Shown here piece after piece: positions 1-11,300 of a stretch of 64,000 nucleotides of DNA; the stretch's first letter is position 1, and every line of letters starts with the position of its first letter. The stretch comes from Syntrophomonas palmitatica JCM 14374 (GTDB taxonomy: Bacteria; Bacillota; Syntrophomonadia; Syntrophomonadales; Syntrophomonadaceae), in assembly GCF_001311885.1 (NCBI RefSeq), contig NZ_BBCE01000003.1, forward strand, positions 62,001-126,000. Direction: 5' to 3'. The notes beneath the pieces are model-generated. The model was given only the letters and a program-made list of their open reading frames with translations. It was not told the DNA's origin and searched no databases. A program made the translations under genes and the position numbers.

Positions 1-747
1 GTCCTCATCTGCCGGGGGTGTGGACCACCGGCGATAAAGATTCAGGTAGCGGGGAAGATTGCTTCGCAGAATAGGACCATGCCCGGGGCATATAACATCC
101 AGGTGATAATTCTCAAGCTTATCCAGGGCCTTCAGGACGTGAGGACGGAAAGGCCGCATGATCATGTCAAAATAGTATTTATAAGCCGGGGTTATATCTT
201 CAGTTATCAGATCGTTAAAAAGGCGAGGATCAGCATAATGACAGCCGAACGAATCGCAGGTGAAAAGCACCTGGTCTTCTTTTACATATGTATAAATTGT
301 GTCGGGCCAGTGCAGAAGCAGGGCGCTGATAAAATGCAATGTCTTGCCTCCCAAATCTAGTTCGCGTTTGTCCCCCACTGGCTTACGGGAAAAATCGCAA
401 TTGCAGATTTCAGAGAGAAACTCCAGGGTATTGGGGTGAGCTGCCACAGTAAGATCAGGAATAAGCTGCAGAAGTCTTTCCACAGATCCGGTGTGGTCGG
501 GTTCGGTGTGGTTTAGAACCAGGTAATCAATTTCCTCAAGGTCAACTATTTCTTTAACCCGTGCTATATACTCATCAAAGAACTTGGCTTTGACTGTCTC
601 CAGCAGGGCAGTTTTTTCTTTCCCTTTGATTACATAGGCGTTATAACTGGTCCCTTGTTCGGTACGCATGATAATGTCAAAGACCCTTAGCTCCGGGTCT
701 AAAACCCCTACCCAGTATATATCCTCCTTTATTTTTAACGCGTTCAT
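1..747 (-). CDS. FprA-type flavodiiron protein (A-type flavoprotein), 3' part cut by window edge
   Basis: The first 249 codons of a flavodiiron protein are seen, and the gene runs off the left edge. The metallo-beta-lactamase-like diiron domain is visible. It has the ligand motif HTEPDH at about residues 80-85, then HWPDT, CDSFGCHY and PGHGP. By family knowledge such enzymes reduce O2 (to water) or NO in the cytoplasm of anaerobes, with electrons delivered by a C-terminal flavodoxin domain that lies outside the window. The ATG at 747 follows a good GGAGG site. The N-terminal half is clearly paralogous to the first domain of the multidomain protein at 44878-47511 (shared YWVGV.DPELR start). 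Whether it carries further modules cannot be seen. Confidence 0.92.
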   Translation of the reverse strand, partial: MNALKIKEDIYWVGVLDPELRVFDIIMRTEQGTSYNAYVIKGKEKTALLETVKAKFFDEYIARVKEIVDLEEIDYLVLNHTEPDHTGSVERLLQLIPDLTVAAHPNTLEFLSEICNCDFSRKPVGDKRELDLGGKTLHFISALLLHWPDTIYTYVKEDQVLFTCDSFGCHYADPRLFNDLITEDITPAYKYYFDMIMRPFRPHVLKALDKLENYHLDVICPGHGPILRSNLPRYLNLYRRWSTPPADED

Positions 748-775
748 ACCCATCCTCCCCGTATTATATTGACTA

Positions 776-3036
776 TTATTCAGACATTATTTTGGTAAAC
801 CGTTCTACCAGTTCGGGATCGAACTGGGTTCCTGCGTATTTTCTCAGTTCCAGCAGAGCCTTTTCTCTAGACATGGCCTTTTTATACGGGCGGTTGTTGG
901 TCATAACATCGTAAGCATCAATAATAGCTATAATCCTGGCTAATTTAGGAATGGAATATTGACTGAGACCGCGGGGATATCCGCTTCCGTCCCATTTTTC
1001 GTGGTGGGCCAGGATATCGTCAGCTATAGATATAAGTTCATGGGTGGCGAGTATGATACGATAGCCGATTTCAGGATGCTTTTTAATGCTCTCCCATTCC
1101 TGATGATTCAAAGAGCCGGGCTTGGTGAGAATATCATCAGAAATAGCAATTTTGCCAATATCGTGAAGATTGGCTAAAAGAATCAGGCGGTCAATTTCAT
1201 GGGCGGGCAGACCCAGGTGTTTGCCGAATTTCATGGCGATGGCTTGCATACGCTGGGCATGTTCTATGGTTTCATGAGTGCGTTCGTACAGGGTGGCCTT
1301 CAGGGATGAGAAAACCGAGTTGCGCTGACTCTGGCTTTTTAAGAGTTTGGTCATGAACATATTATTTTCCGCCTGCCTGAGCACGCTATATATATCCTGT
1401 TCAGGTTTTATTTTGGTGGCACTGCCAAGTGATATGCTGGGTTGAAAAGCGCCCGGACCTGATTCTTCGCAATAATGGTGGATTTTATCACATATCTCGG
1501 CGGTGTTTTCCTGCCCGGTTCCCGGCAATAATATTACGAATTCATCCCCTCCCCAGCGGGCTACTATATCATCTGGGCGACAGGCTTTGCGCATATACTG
1601 GCTGATGCACTTTAATATTTCATTGCCTGCTTCATGTCCGGCGGAATCATTGACCAGTTTTAAACCATTTACATCACCCATAATTATACTGATAGGGAGA
1701 CTATCCCTTCTATCCAGGCGCTTAAGTTCAGTTTCGAAAAAAGAACGGTTATAAACACCCGTTAAACTGTCGTAAATACTGAGAGAACGTATTTTCTCCT
1801 GGTTTTGCTGCTGGATGGTAATATCAGTGGTTATTTCCACCATGCCGGTAATTTCATCACTGCTGCCTTTAACCGGATAAGCCTTGATATTCCATACCCG
1901 CCCGTCAGGGGAAGTTATGATGCCGCTTTCCGGTTGGCCGCTGTTATGAGCTGATGTAAGCGGGCAGTTATCACAGGGCATCTCAAGGTTATGCCAGAGA
2001 CGGTAACACTTACGTCCGATAAGCTGTGGGATTTCAAGCCCCAGTGAATCAGCGGCCGCCTGGTTGACCCAGATAATATTATGTTCCAGGTCTTGATATA
2101 CTACATGTTCGGAAATTGCACCCAATATGGCGGCCATTTCCAACTCGCTCTGTTTGTAGTCAGAAATATCCCGCAGGGTGCCGGCCATACTCAAGGCGAT
2201 GCCGTTGCTATCGGTCTTAACTACCTTGCCTTTAATTAAAACCCATACCCATTTGTTAATCCCATTTTTAAAACGGTATTCTTCTTCAAAATAAGGGTTG
2301 ATACCCTGAAGATGCAGCCTTATCCCCTCGGTGAATTGGGCCCGGTCGGCCGGATGGATATTGGCAATAGCTCCTGGAGATCCTTAAACTTTATTTTATT
2401 ATCGGAGCCGGTCTCGATAAAATTGGCTGAACTCATGTCTAACTCGATTTCACCACTGGACATGTTCCATTCCCATAAACCTTCGGCAGCCCCCCACAGG
2501 GCCAGTTCCAACTTCTCTTGCCTCTCTTTGACCATTTCGTGTGTTATCATTAATTGTTCATGATAATCTTCCAATTCCCGGTTCATGGCTTCGATCTGTT
2601 CATAGCTGGCCTGAAGCTCTTCCAACTGAAACTGATTCAGTTTTTCAATTTCCTTATTGGCACTGATATCACGGATAATGCTTTGTAATATGTATTTATT
2701 ATTATGATAAACCCCGATAGAATGAAGTTCTACCGGGAAAAGCGTGCCGTCCTTGCGACGATGCACGGTTTCCAGCCGTATTCCCCCCATACACGCTTTG
2801 CGCATTTCTTCATCCAGGTGATCAAGGGCGGCGGGATCGCTGAGATCGCCGATATTTAAAGCCAGAATCTCTTCACGGGTATAGTCGTAGGCCTTTAAAG
2901 CTGCCGGGTTGGCGTCTATTATTCGGCCATCAGGGTAATCTAAAAAGAGGATAATATCGTAAGCCTTCCAGAATAAATGTTCATAGGCGGTGGGTGGTTC
3001 CGCGGGCAACGGCAGAACATGAGTTTGATCTTTCAA
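776..3036 (-). CDS. PAS-PAS-GGDEF-HD-GYP cyclic-di-GMP signalling protein (frame broken near 2380)
   Basis: Two overlapping-frame segments (3036-2320 and about 2380-776) form one protein of about 753 residues once one missing base near 2380 is restored; the reading then runs [16 protein letters not shown]. From the N terminus there are two or three PAS domains separated by a short coiled coil, a GGDEF domain with intact WGGDEF, and a C-terminal HD-GYP domain with HDIGK and [16 protein letters not shown] domains make cyclic-di-GMP and HD-GYP domains hydrolyse it, so this is a potentially bifunctional sensor. No transmembrane segments are seen, so it should be cytoplasmic. Its signal is unknown. 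It is a single gene, followed closely by the FprA gene on the same strand, which may mean redox or oxygen control (inference). Confidence 0.85.
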
Positions 3037-3176
3037 TTTTATCCCCCCCTCACATCAACCACGAGCACGATAGTTTATCTATCTATCTATCATATGATAT
3101 ATTATAACAGACATTTTAATCCTAAAATATTTTTGTCTTAACATTTTTATCTATTTTTAAACCTGGAGTGACATTG

Positions 3177-3815
3177 ATGGAGGTTGGCGGATTATTTATA
3201 AGCGCATTTGTGGTTGGTCTTACCGGAGCCATGACCCCGGGGCCGCTGCTTACAGTTACCATCGCGGAAAGCGCGCAAAGAGGATTTAGGGCAGGTCCGC
3301 TGATTGTTCTCGGGCACGCTGTATTGGAACTAATGCTTATTCTGGCGTTATTGGCCGGATTATCGCTATATCTTGCCAGGGCATCGGTAACCAGGGTAGT
3401 CTCTATTATCGGCGGGTTATTTCTTTTATATATGGGAACAACGATTCTTCTGGATTTACGTTCAGGAAAGCTGTCTCTTAAACAGACCGATACATCCGCT
3501 GCGCCGGGGATTAAGCTGCACCCGGTGGCAGCCGGTTTCTTGATCAGTCTTTCCAATCCTTATTGGATCATCTGGTGGGCCAGTATTGGCCTGACCTACC
3601 TGGGCGAAGCCTTGAAAACTTCATTTTTAAATGTTGGGGTTTTTTACAGCGGTCATATAATGGCTGATTTAGGCTGGTACTCACTGGTGTCTTTCGCCAT
3701 ATCCGCAGGCAGAAATATAATACCGCCTCTGGTCTATAAAATCGTCCTGGCCTTATGTGGTGTTTTCCTGCTGGGATTGGGGGGGTATTTTTTGAGAGGA
3801 GCCTTAAATACCTGA
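3177..3815 (+). CDS. LysE/RhtB-family exporter
   Basis: A polytopic membrane protein of about 212 residues with six likely transmembrane helices. The N-terminal motif GAMTPGPL and the GLxxA-type first helices, plus SNPYWIIWW in the middle, fit the LysE/RhtB family, which exports amino acids and related metabolites. The substrate cannot be told. I prefer ATG 3177, nine bases after CTGGAG; a GTG nine bases upstream (3168) is also in frame. Its last bases overlap the 3' end of the convergent ABC ATPase gene by 12 bp. It stands alone on the plus strand. Confidence 0.85.
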   Translation: MEVGGLFISAFVVGLTGAMTPGPLLTVTIAESAQRGFRAGPLIVLGHAVLELMLILALLAGLSLYLARASVTRVVSIIGGLFLLYMGTTILLDLRSGKLSLKQTDTSAAPGIKLHPVAAGFLISLSNPYWIIWWASIGLTYLGEALKTSFLNVGVFYSGHIMADLGWYSLVSFAISAGRNIIPPLVYKIVLALCGVFLLGLGGYFLRGALNT

Positions 3816-4493
3816 AATTATTTCCAGCAGGTGGGATTCCAGGGCTAATAGCTCTGGATCAGAGAAGGAACGCTTATCCCCGAGTTCAATTTTAAAATCG
3901 TAGAGGATGCGGGCCGGAGAGGATGACAATACGAGGATGCGGTCAGCCAGGTATAGGGCCTCCTTTAAATCATGGGTTACCGCCAGCAGGGTAAATTTAT
4001 TCAATTTCCATTGGTCCAAGAGATCAGTGCTGATCTTTAATTTGGTGGGCAAATCTAGTGAAGTAAAGGCTTCATCAAGTATAAGCAGGTCGGGTTCACT
4101 TATCAGTGCCCGGGCTAGGTTTACTCTCTGACGCATCCCTCCGCTCAACTCACCGGGAAGATAGTCTTCAAAACCGCTTAACTGAAGGTTGGTCAGGATG
4201 CTGGTTACATCAGCCTGCGGATTAACAAACAAAAGATTATCCTTTACGCTGCGCCAGGGAATCAGGCGCGGTTCTTGAAAAACAAAGGATATACGCTGAC
4301 GGTTCATAGAAATACTTCCTGATGTCGGGGTTTCCAAACCTGCCAAAAGCCTTAGAAAGGTAGTTTTGCCAGAACCAGAAGGGCCGAGCAATACCACCTT
4401 TTCCGCTTCGTTGACGGTCAGGTTCCAATCATGCAGAACCTGAAGGCTGTGAAAAGACTTGCAGAGATTTCTTAATTCTATGCGGGCTGCCAT
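3804..4493 (-). CDS. ABC transporter ATP-binding protein, SsuB/TauB/NrtD type
   Basis: The ATPase subunit of an importer, 229 residues. Walker A is GPSGSGKTT, the signature is LSGGMRQR, Walker B is LLILDEAF, and the H-loop lies in AVTHDLKEAL. The closest families are those importing nitrate, sulfonate/taurine or thiamine precursors. It is the last gene of the set binding protein-permease-ATPase, and its ATG lies 16 bases inside the end of the permease gene, which suggests translational coupling. It should act on the cytoplasmic face of the membrane. The substrate is not evident. Confidence 0.9.
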   Translation of the reverse strand: MAARIELRNLCKSFHSLQVLHDWNLTVNEAEKVVLLGPSGSGKTTFLRLLAGLETPTSGSISMNRQRISFVFQEPRLIPWRSVKDNLLFVNPQADVTSILTNLQLSGFEDYLPGELSGGMRQRVNLARALISEPDLLILDEAFTSLDLPTKLKISTDLLDQWKLNKFTLLAVTHDLKEALYLADRILVLSSSPARILYDFKIELGDKRSFSDPELLALESHLLEIISGI

Positions 4494-5213
4494 CTTTGCG
4501 ACATCCTTCCTACCGCTTGTTTTATAAGGCGTTCGGTGATAATTCCTAATAATACTGCTATCAGAGTCAGAGCATATACTTTGGGAATATTTACGTCATA
4601 ACGGGCGGAGAGGATTTCCACGCCCAAACCGCTGTCGCCGCAGAGGTATTCAGCACCAGTATTACCTTCCAGGCCTGGCCTATACAGACCTCGACAATGG
4701 CAATTATGAAAGGAATTAACGCTCCCAGGTATATGTCTTTAATTATCCTGGATTGAGGTACTTTATATACCCGCGCCATTTCCAGGAGCCTGCGATCCAG
4801 GTTTTTCACCCCGGAAACGGTTGTGAGCAGGGCCATGGGAATGAGGGAAAGAAAAGCGATAAATACCGGGCCGCGCCATCCTATGCCCCAGGAGAAAATG
4901 ACCAGAGAAAGCCAGGAAACCACAGGTACGGCCTGGATTATCATGATGATAGGACGCGTCATCTCATAAAATCTGGTTGATAAACCTAATAGCAATCCCA
5001 GAAATATACCCAGGACCAGGACCAGGCCCAGGGCTAAAAACACCTTCCAAACCGTCTGCAGGGCAGCCTGCATTACCAGCGGGCTGCCCAACAGATTTAG
5101 CATCAGTTTTAATACCCCCAGGGGAGCAGGCAGTATTATAACGGTTTTTATCCCATAATAAGCGGCTTGCCAGATTAAAAGGAAAATGCTTATGCCCGCC
5201 AGATCGTATCCAT
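4478..5213 (-). CDS. ABC transporter permease, SsuC/TauC type (two frame breaks)
   Basis: A BPD-type inner-membrane permease of about 245 residues. The intact central frame (5103 to about 4680) holds five hydrophobic helices and the EAA-like cytoplasmic loop with MARVYKVPQSRIIKDIYL. The N terminus starts in a different frame (ATG 5213, MDTIWR) and switches near 5195 in a GGCGGGC stretch. The C terminus (AEYLCGDSGLGVEIL, then a last helix) lies in a third frame after a break near 4675. Both breaks are single lost bases. The gene sits 40 bases after the binding-protein gene and overlaps the ATPase gene. Confidence 0.82.
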
Positions 5214-5252
5214 GATTTCATTGGGCGTAAAAACCTTTGTCAGGCAGTTTTT

Positions 5253-6208
5253 TTAAGCCTCCGGATAAAGTTCCTGCATTTTTTTGAGGTAAGTCAAAAC
5301 TTCATCCTGACAGGCTTTACTGCTGATATAATCAAATTGTATCCTTGTCAGAGCGGTTTTCATTACTGGTGCGGGAATGGGCAGGGTCTGGCTGGATAGC
5401 TGCAGGGCCTGGTCCACATGGTTTTTGGACCAGTCGGTCGAGGCTCCCAGGGCTTCGGCTACTTTATTGCTTTCAGCCGGATATTTTTCATAGAAATCAC
5501 GGCGCACGAATAATCCAGCTACCGGGATGCGCTCAGCTCCTTTGGCAACCTCAGCCCAGTATTTCTGGAAATCCAGCACTATTTGGCCCTGGCCGCCTTT
5601 TATGGCCAAAGTAACGTAAGGTTCAGGCAAAGCCGCGAATTTAACCTTGCCGCTCTGGAAAAGGGTCACAATCTCCTGGGGAGGAGCATAAACGATCTTG
5701 ACATCCTGGTCCGGTTTCATGCCATGGGATTCTATCGCGGAACGAAGCAGTAAGTCTACCGTGCTGCTCTTGCCAACCGGGATATATAACTCCTGATTGC
5801 GCAGCGATTCCCAGTTTTTAAAACTTCCGCACTGGGGGCCACCATATAGAAAACCTTCCACTCGTGTACTCCCAGCATGCTGAGCTTAACCCCGCTGGCA
5901 TCGATGTTGGCGGCCATGGTAACCGGTAATACCGCGAAATCAGCTTTCTTTGACGACAAAAGTCCGATGACCTCGTCGTTGTTTTTCCAGTACTGCACCT
6001 TAACCTTTAATTTGCCTGTGTCTACTTTGCCGGCAGCCAGACCGGCCACGGGGACGACTAACGGCCCTACCGGGTTTAGCAGGGTAACTTCCGAGATGGC
6101 AGGGGCTTTAGGCGCTGTCGGAGCTGGTTTTGCCTTATCAGCGGATTTTGCGCAGCCGCTCAGGGCTAAAAGCATTAAAATCAACAGAATAGTAAAAGGC
6201 TTCTTCAT
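5253..6208 (-). CDS. ABC transporter substrate-binding lipoprotein (frame broken near 5840)
   Basis: A lipoprotein of about 318 residues. It has a lipobox (LALSGC) ending the signal peptide that starts at ATG 6208, 6 bases after an AGGAGGTAAGG site. The body resembles NMT1/SsuA-like periplasmic binding proteins. These bind organic anions, aliphatic sulfonates or thiamine-pyrimidine precursors; nothing here decides the ligand. The frame changes at a run of five Cs on the coding strand near 5840; with one more C it reads VAPQCGSFKNW. It leads a three-gene operon, and a perfect palindrome (6257-6274) lies about 50 bases upstream. Confidence 0.85.
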
Positions 6209-6256
6209 TTCCTTACCTCCTCCATAAAAAATTGAGTGCGTTACCAGGCTTTTCAT

Positions 6257-6274
6257 GGTTATTATATAATAACC
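6257..6274. promoter_or_regulatory. 18-bp perfect palindrome upstream of ABC importer operon (putative operator)
   Basis: GGTTATTATATAATAACC is perfectly symmetric and contains a TATAAT-like core. A half-copy (GGTTATTA) lies at 6302-6309, about 45 bp further out. The position, 49 bp before the start of the binding-protein gene, fits an operator that overlaps a promoter. The regulator is not known. Confidence 0.5.
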
Positions 6275-6496
6275 GGGTGATGTTTAATCAACAAATTTAT
6301 TGGTTATTAGAAAATAGCTGCAGATTAACATCGATATTTTAACTGTAGGGTAAGATAATATGTTGGGGATTAAAATGGATATCCCGTATCTTTAGTCGTT
6401 TTAAAGCTGTTTTCATAAGTGCTTGTATCCTCTGGACATGGAGGGTTGGCAGAAAAACGGCATTATATACTTTATAAGGGGGGATACAATGAGTTC

Positions 6497-8148
6497 ATGG
6501 TGGCAGCCAGGTATATTCGCCGCAGGCGGCAGATTGTCGGGACCTTTGCTAAACACGGGCTGGACTATTTTATTCATCGTTTTGGTTTGGACAACCTGGC
6601 TCCGGTATCGTGGCGAACCAACCCGGGCATCAAACAGCCCGCCGATCAACTTCTGGCCCGCAATCTGCGCGAGGCCCTGGTTGAACTTGGTCCAACCTTC
6701 GTAAAATTAGGTCAGGTTTTAAGTACCAGGCCGGATATACTGCCGCCGGTATATATTGAAGAACTGGAAAAACTTCAGGACAAGGTTGATCCTGTGTCAT
6801 ATGAGGAGATCGTCCGGGTTCTCAGTCAGGAAATAGGCAAACCGGAGGAGGTTTTTGCAGAATTTAATCCCGAACCGCTGGCTGCCGCGTCCATTGGACA
6901 GGTGCACCAGGCCCGCCTGAAAGGCGGGGAAAAGGTTATCGTCAAGATTCAAAGACCGGGAATAGTTGAAAACGTTAAGAGCGACCTGGAGATAATTAAA
7001 GGGTTGGCACATGTTTCGGAGACACGTTCCCCTGAAGCTCGCCGGTTGGGACTCCTGGGCATGGTAGAGGACTATGCCAAAACTTGCTGCGGGAATTGGA
7101 CTATGAACGTGAGGCCCGAAATACTGAAAGGGTTTATAATAACTTTGCCAAAGACAAGCGGGTTATCATTCCCCGGGTATACCGGGAGGTAAGTACTCCC
7201 CGGGTGCTGGTGGAGGAGTATATTCCCGGAATAAAACTTAGCGATGTTAAGGCTATGGATGAACGGGGATGGGACCGGGGACAAGTCTCCAAACTGGGAA
7301 CTGAGGCTTTTCTATCGCAAATAATGCTGCACGGCTTTTTTCAGGCTGATCCCCATCCAGGCAATATTTTGGCCGTAGATGAAAACCACATCGCTTTTAT
7401 TGATTTCGGAGAAATCGGCTATCTGAGTGAAAGTCGGCTGGTTTATGTGGGCGAATTACTGGTCAGCATAAATAAACGCGATACTTACAGAGCTATGGCC
7501 GTGCTTTACGATATGGGGATTATCGAGAACCTGGATAATATGGAAGATTTCCATGAAGATTTTGCCGATCTGATTGAAAGGGTTTCCTCCAGCAGTATAG
7601 GCGGGTTGGACATGAAGACCCTGCGCGCCGAAATGATGGAATTGGCCTACCGTTACCAGCTGCGTATGCCCGCTTACATGACTTCCTTGATGAAAGCCCT
7701 GATAACTGTAGAAGGCCTGGGGAAAAAGCTGGACCCCAGTTTTAATTTTACCGAGGTGGCTGCCCCCCTGGCCAGCAAGGTATACAGTGAACGGCTCAAA
7801 CCTGAAAACGTGGCGCGCTATATTAAGCGGCGCTATTACCAGGATATAAAACCCCTGGGTGAGATGCCGGCCAATTTTAATCGCTTGATTAAGAATACCG
7901 GCGAAGGAAGATTGCAGATGACTATCCAGGTGGATTTTACCCCCCGTGCCAGCCGCAAATTAACCCAGCTTATCAGCCGCTTGAGTTTGAGTTTTATTTT
8001 AACCGGGGTGCTTATAGGCTCAGCCTTAATTATTCAAGCCAATCACTCTGACAGGGTATCGGAGTATGCTTTTTTAGGAGTAGCAGGTTTTGGACTGGCC
8101 TTACTCAGCCTTGTTATTTTCTTTATCGGGTCATTAGGGAAAAAATAA
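6497..8148 (+). CDS. ABC1/UbiB/AarF-family atypical kinase (frame broken near 7082)
   Basis: Two frames joined near 7082 (in an AAAA run) give about 550 residues. Family marks are present: the KxGQ motif (FVKLGQ), the Ala-rich loop (AAASIGQ), the lysine in VKIQRPG, HPGN and DFGEIG. Two C-terminal hydrophobic helices anchor it to the membrane. Family members are atypical ATPases/kinases tied to isoprenoid lipid metabolism (ubiquinone in proteobacteria). A ubiquinone role is unlikely in this anaerobe, so the substrate is open. The start is placed at ATG 6497, about 14 bases after a GGGGGG run; no better in-frame start is seen. Confidence 0.85.
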
Positions 8149-8184
8149 TTATTAATGAAAAAGTCAAAATGATGTTTCAACTAC

Positions 8185-8213
8185 ACGTCAACATCATTAA
8201 AAACTGTTATAAT
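8185..8213 (+). promoter_or_regulatory. Candidate promoter for the SLH/FecR gene
   Basis: A perfect TATAAT lies at 8208-8213, about 160 bases before the start at 8376. The upstream -35 region is weak (ACGTCA/TCAACA). The long leader in between has no structure that I can name. Confidence 0.35.
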
Positions 8214-8375
8214 GGAACAAAATGGGTCAAAGTCTTAATATGCGGCAGTGATTTGCGGTCTGGGCGGCAAAAAAATCTGTAGGGGATATTAGTCTGGCCC
8301 AATTAGCGAAAGGGGTGATAGAAAAATATTTTTTGATGGTGTGGACGAAGTCTATTTTCTAAAGGTGGGTTGTTG

Positions 8376-11300
8376 ATGAAGCAAACAAGGTGGAAAGTGT
8401 GTTTTTTTCTTATGCTGGTCATGCTTCTGGCTGTTTGCGGCACAGCTTATGCCGCCCAGGATGCCAGTCAGGCCAGCGGCGAAGCAGCTGCCAGCTTTAA
8501 GGATGTAACGTCTGCTGATGCCAATGCTATATACATAAATTATATGGCTGGAAAAGATCTCATTAAAGGTTTTCCCGACGGCGGCTTTCATCCGAAGGAA
8601 GGCTTGACCCGGGCTCAGGCTGCTACTTTACTGGTAAAAACAGCAGGGCTTAACGCTGCCGGAAAGAAAACCGGACAATTTAAGGACGTTCCGGCAGACC
8701 ACTGGGCTGCTGGTTACATTGCTGCCGCCAGCGAGGCGGGCTACTTGAAGGGCTATCCCGACGGCAGCTTCCTACCGGAAAAGAAACTTAGCCGCGCTGA
8801 AGGGATTAGCTTGTTTATGCGCCTGTCCAAACAGAAAAGCGAGGCGGCTTTGCCGGCATTAAAGGATATGGACAGCAAACACTGGGCTTCAGGCGCAATG
8901 GCTACAGCTTTGGCGGCAGGAATGATAATACCCGGCAAGGATGGGAATAGTATTTATCCCGACCAGGACTTTTTGCGAGGCGACCTGGCCAGGGCAGTGG
9001 CGGTTCTGCTAACCCGTGAGCCAGATTTAAGCCGGGCATCGCTTAACGCCAGCCTCAAGGTCAAAAAAGGCGATGTTTTTCTGATTAAATCCGGTAGCGG
9101 CAAAGAAGACAAGGTTACTTCTGCGGTCGCTTTAAGCGCTGGAGATACCGTGAAAACCGGCAGCAACGGAGAAGCCGAACTGGCATTTGCCGATGGAAGC
9201 GGGCTTCTGCTCAAGAGCAACACTATCCTTGTACTCAAAACCAGCCAGGGTAAAAACTATATCAAGAAGGATGGCAATCCCGGCGTGGGGGTCGAGCTGT
9301 TGGAAGTGGAACTGAAATACGGCAAATTATTTGGCGCCCTGGCTTCCACATCCGGTACGGTAAATACACCCCAGCCGGAGGAGAAGAAAACCAGCTTGAA
9401 TATGGCAAACAAACTGGCCAGTCTGAAAGACGCGGCCCTTCGTTTATTTGCTGCTGCGGATAAAGAACAGCCCTGGTACCAGACGGCTGAAAAGAAGAAA
9501 GTCAAAGTGAAAGTGGATATGCCCTGGGGCGTGGCGGCTATCAGGGGCAGTATCTGGAGCAATGCCGTGGATGACAATGGTAATAGCACCAGTTTGCTGG
9601 AAGGTGAGGCGGAAATAACAGCCGGCGGCCAAACCCAATCGTTGAATCCGGGTCAGAGCAGTGCGGTTACTTCTCAGGGAACGCCTCCCACTCCGCCCGT
9701 GCCCATGAGCCAGCAGGAAAGGAACGAGTGGGTGCAGAACCAGGATTGGGTGCAGGAAAGGGTGCAGGCTATAGAAACCAACCAGGCCCTAACTCCCCAA
9801 ACGGATACAAATGTCGTTTCCGTAACTAATGCTGTAAACCAGGCCCTGACAAATATCGGAGCCGGTTCAAATACCGGCACATCCGGCAGCAGCGGCGGGA
9901 GCAGCGGGAGCAACGGGAGCAGCAGTGAAAACAACAGTAGTAGCAGTAGCAGCAGCAGTTCATTTTCCTACCTGCCAGCAGGCGCCTGGGGTTTAACGGA
10001 TGTGACCAGCGTGGTCTATCAAAACCAGAGCATGGTCCTGACCCAGGACTTCTGGGTGAAGCCTCCGACCGGGGTTACCGCTACCAAGTATCAACTATGG
10101 GGTAAGTTTTCAACTAATGGATGGCAAGAAATAGCCAGCAAAGGAATCAATGAACGCACCAGGCATCTGGCCAAGGTCTTTTCCGAGCCGCAAAATCTGA
10201 TTATAAATCTATACAATGATACCAGTTATGGTTATTCTGTGGGAACCTATTTCCTGGCTGAAAACGGCGGCCAGAAGGTCTTGCAGGACGTGGCTACCCA
10301 GACCGTATCAGGCGCGGTATATCTGCCAGCACCAGCCGGTGTGGGAGGTGTGCCGCTGAAGCTGTGGATAGACGGGCAAAGCACGGACGGGTACGATTAT
10401 TATGCTAATACAGTCCTTACCGTTCCCGCAGGCAGCAGTTCGGTATCATATTCCATTAAGGCTCCCAGAGGCTCCAATTATTCTCTATTCTGCAATGTCA
10501 GTTGCTCGAGCAGCTACACTGGTCCACCCTATCGGAGCACCGGGGTGAATGGTATAAACCTCACCAGCGGCAACACTGACAACGTCAACGTAACCATGGT
10601 GCAGGGAAGGTGGATAACAGGAACGGTAACGCTGCCCAGCGGGGTGAATGATCCATCTCGGTATACATTTATACTGAGACAACATCTGGTTATATGCCTA
10701 CCGCTACCGTCGTATCTTTAACGCCGGCTAATCCGTCCGCCAACTACCGGGTGAGCGCTGATGCCGGACAAAATACCAGGGCTTATTACCGGATTTTCGA
10801 CCAGAACTTCCTGAATAATTATGAATATGTGGATACCGGCTACTACGGCAGCGGAGGGACCATGGTAAATGATTATGCCAGCGCCCAGGTGTTCACTGCA
10901 GGTAATACAGATTTAACCGGTATCAACCTGACATTCATACCTGGCGGACCCTGGGTAAAAGGTACTATCAGCCTGCCGTCAGGGCAAACAGCGACCCAGG
11001 ACCTTACTATTGGGGTAGGAGCTTTGTATCCTTCGAATCCGGTTGTTGTTCTGAAATCGCAGGATGTGGTTATACCGTCAGGCAGTTCTTCAGCGTCCTA
11101 CGCGATGCGGCTGCAAAACGGACAGTCCTATAAGCTGGGTTATAACATTTATAATGGCGACTATTGCAAGAACCAGGGTTATCTACAGAGCGGTTTGTTC
11201 AAGAGTGTATCAGAAACCGTATATTCAGCCGCATGTGCAACCAATATAACTGCTGATGGCGTAACCGGGTTTGCCAATGCCAATATGACGGTTCTTACCG

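Noticed and set aside
2194-2380. Programmed frameshifting in the GGDEF/HD-GYP gene
   Set aside because: No slippery heptamer is evident, and the same kind of one-base loss recurs in unrelated genes across the window.
3122-3556. 144-codon minus-strand frame
   Set aside because: It lies antisense inside the convincing LysE exporter gene and has no family features.
8214-8369. Riboswitch in the leader of the SLH/FecR gene
   Set aside because: The leader is long but lacks the conserved pieces of cyclic-di-GMP or other classes that I know.
9880-9960. Short-period AGC/GGC repeats
   Set aside because: They only encode the Ser/Gly linker of the SLH/FecR protein; not a CRISPR or regulatory repeat.
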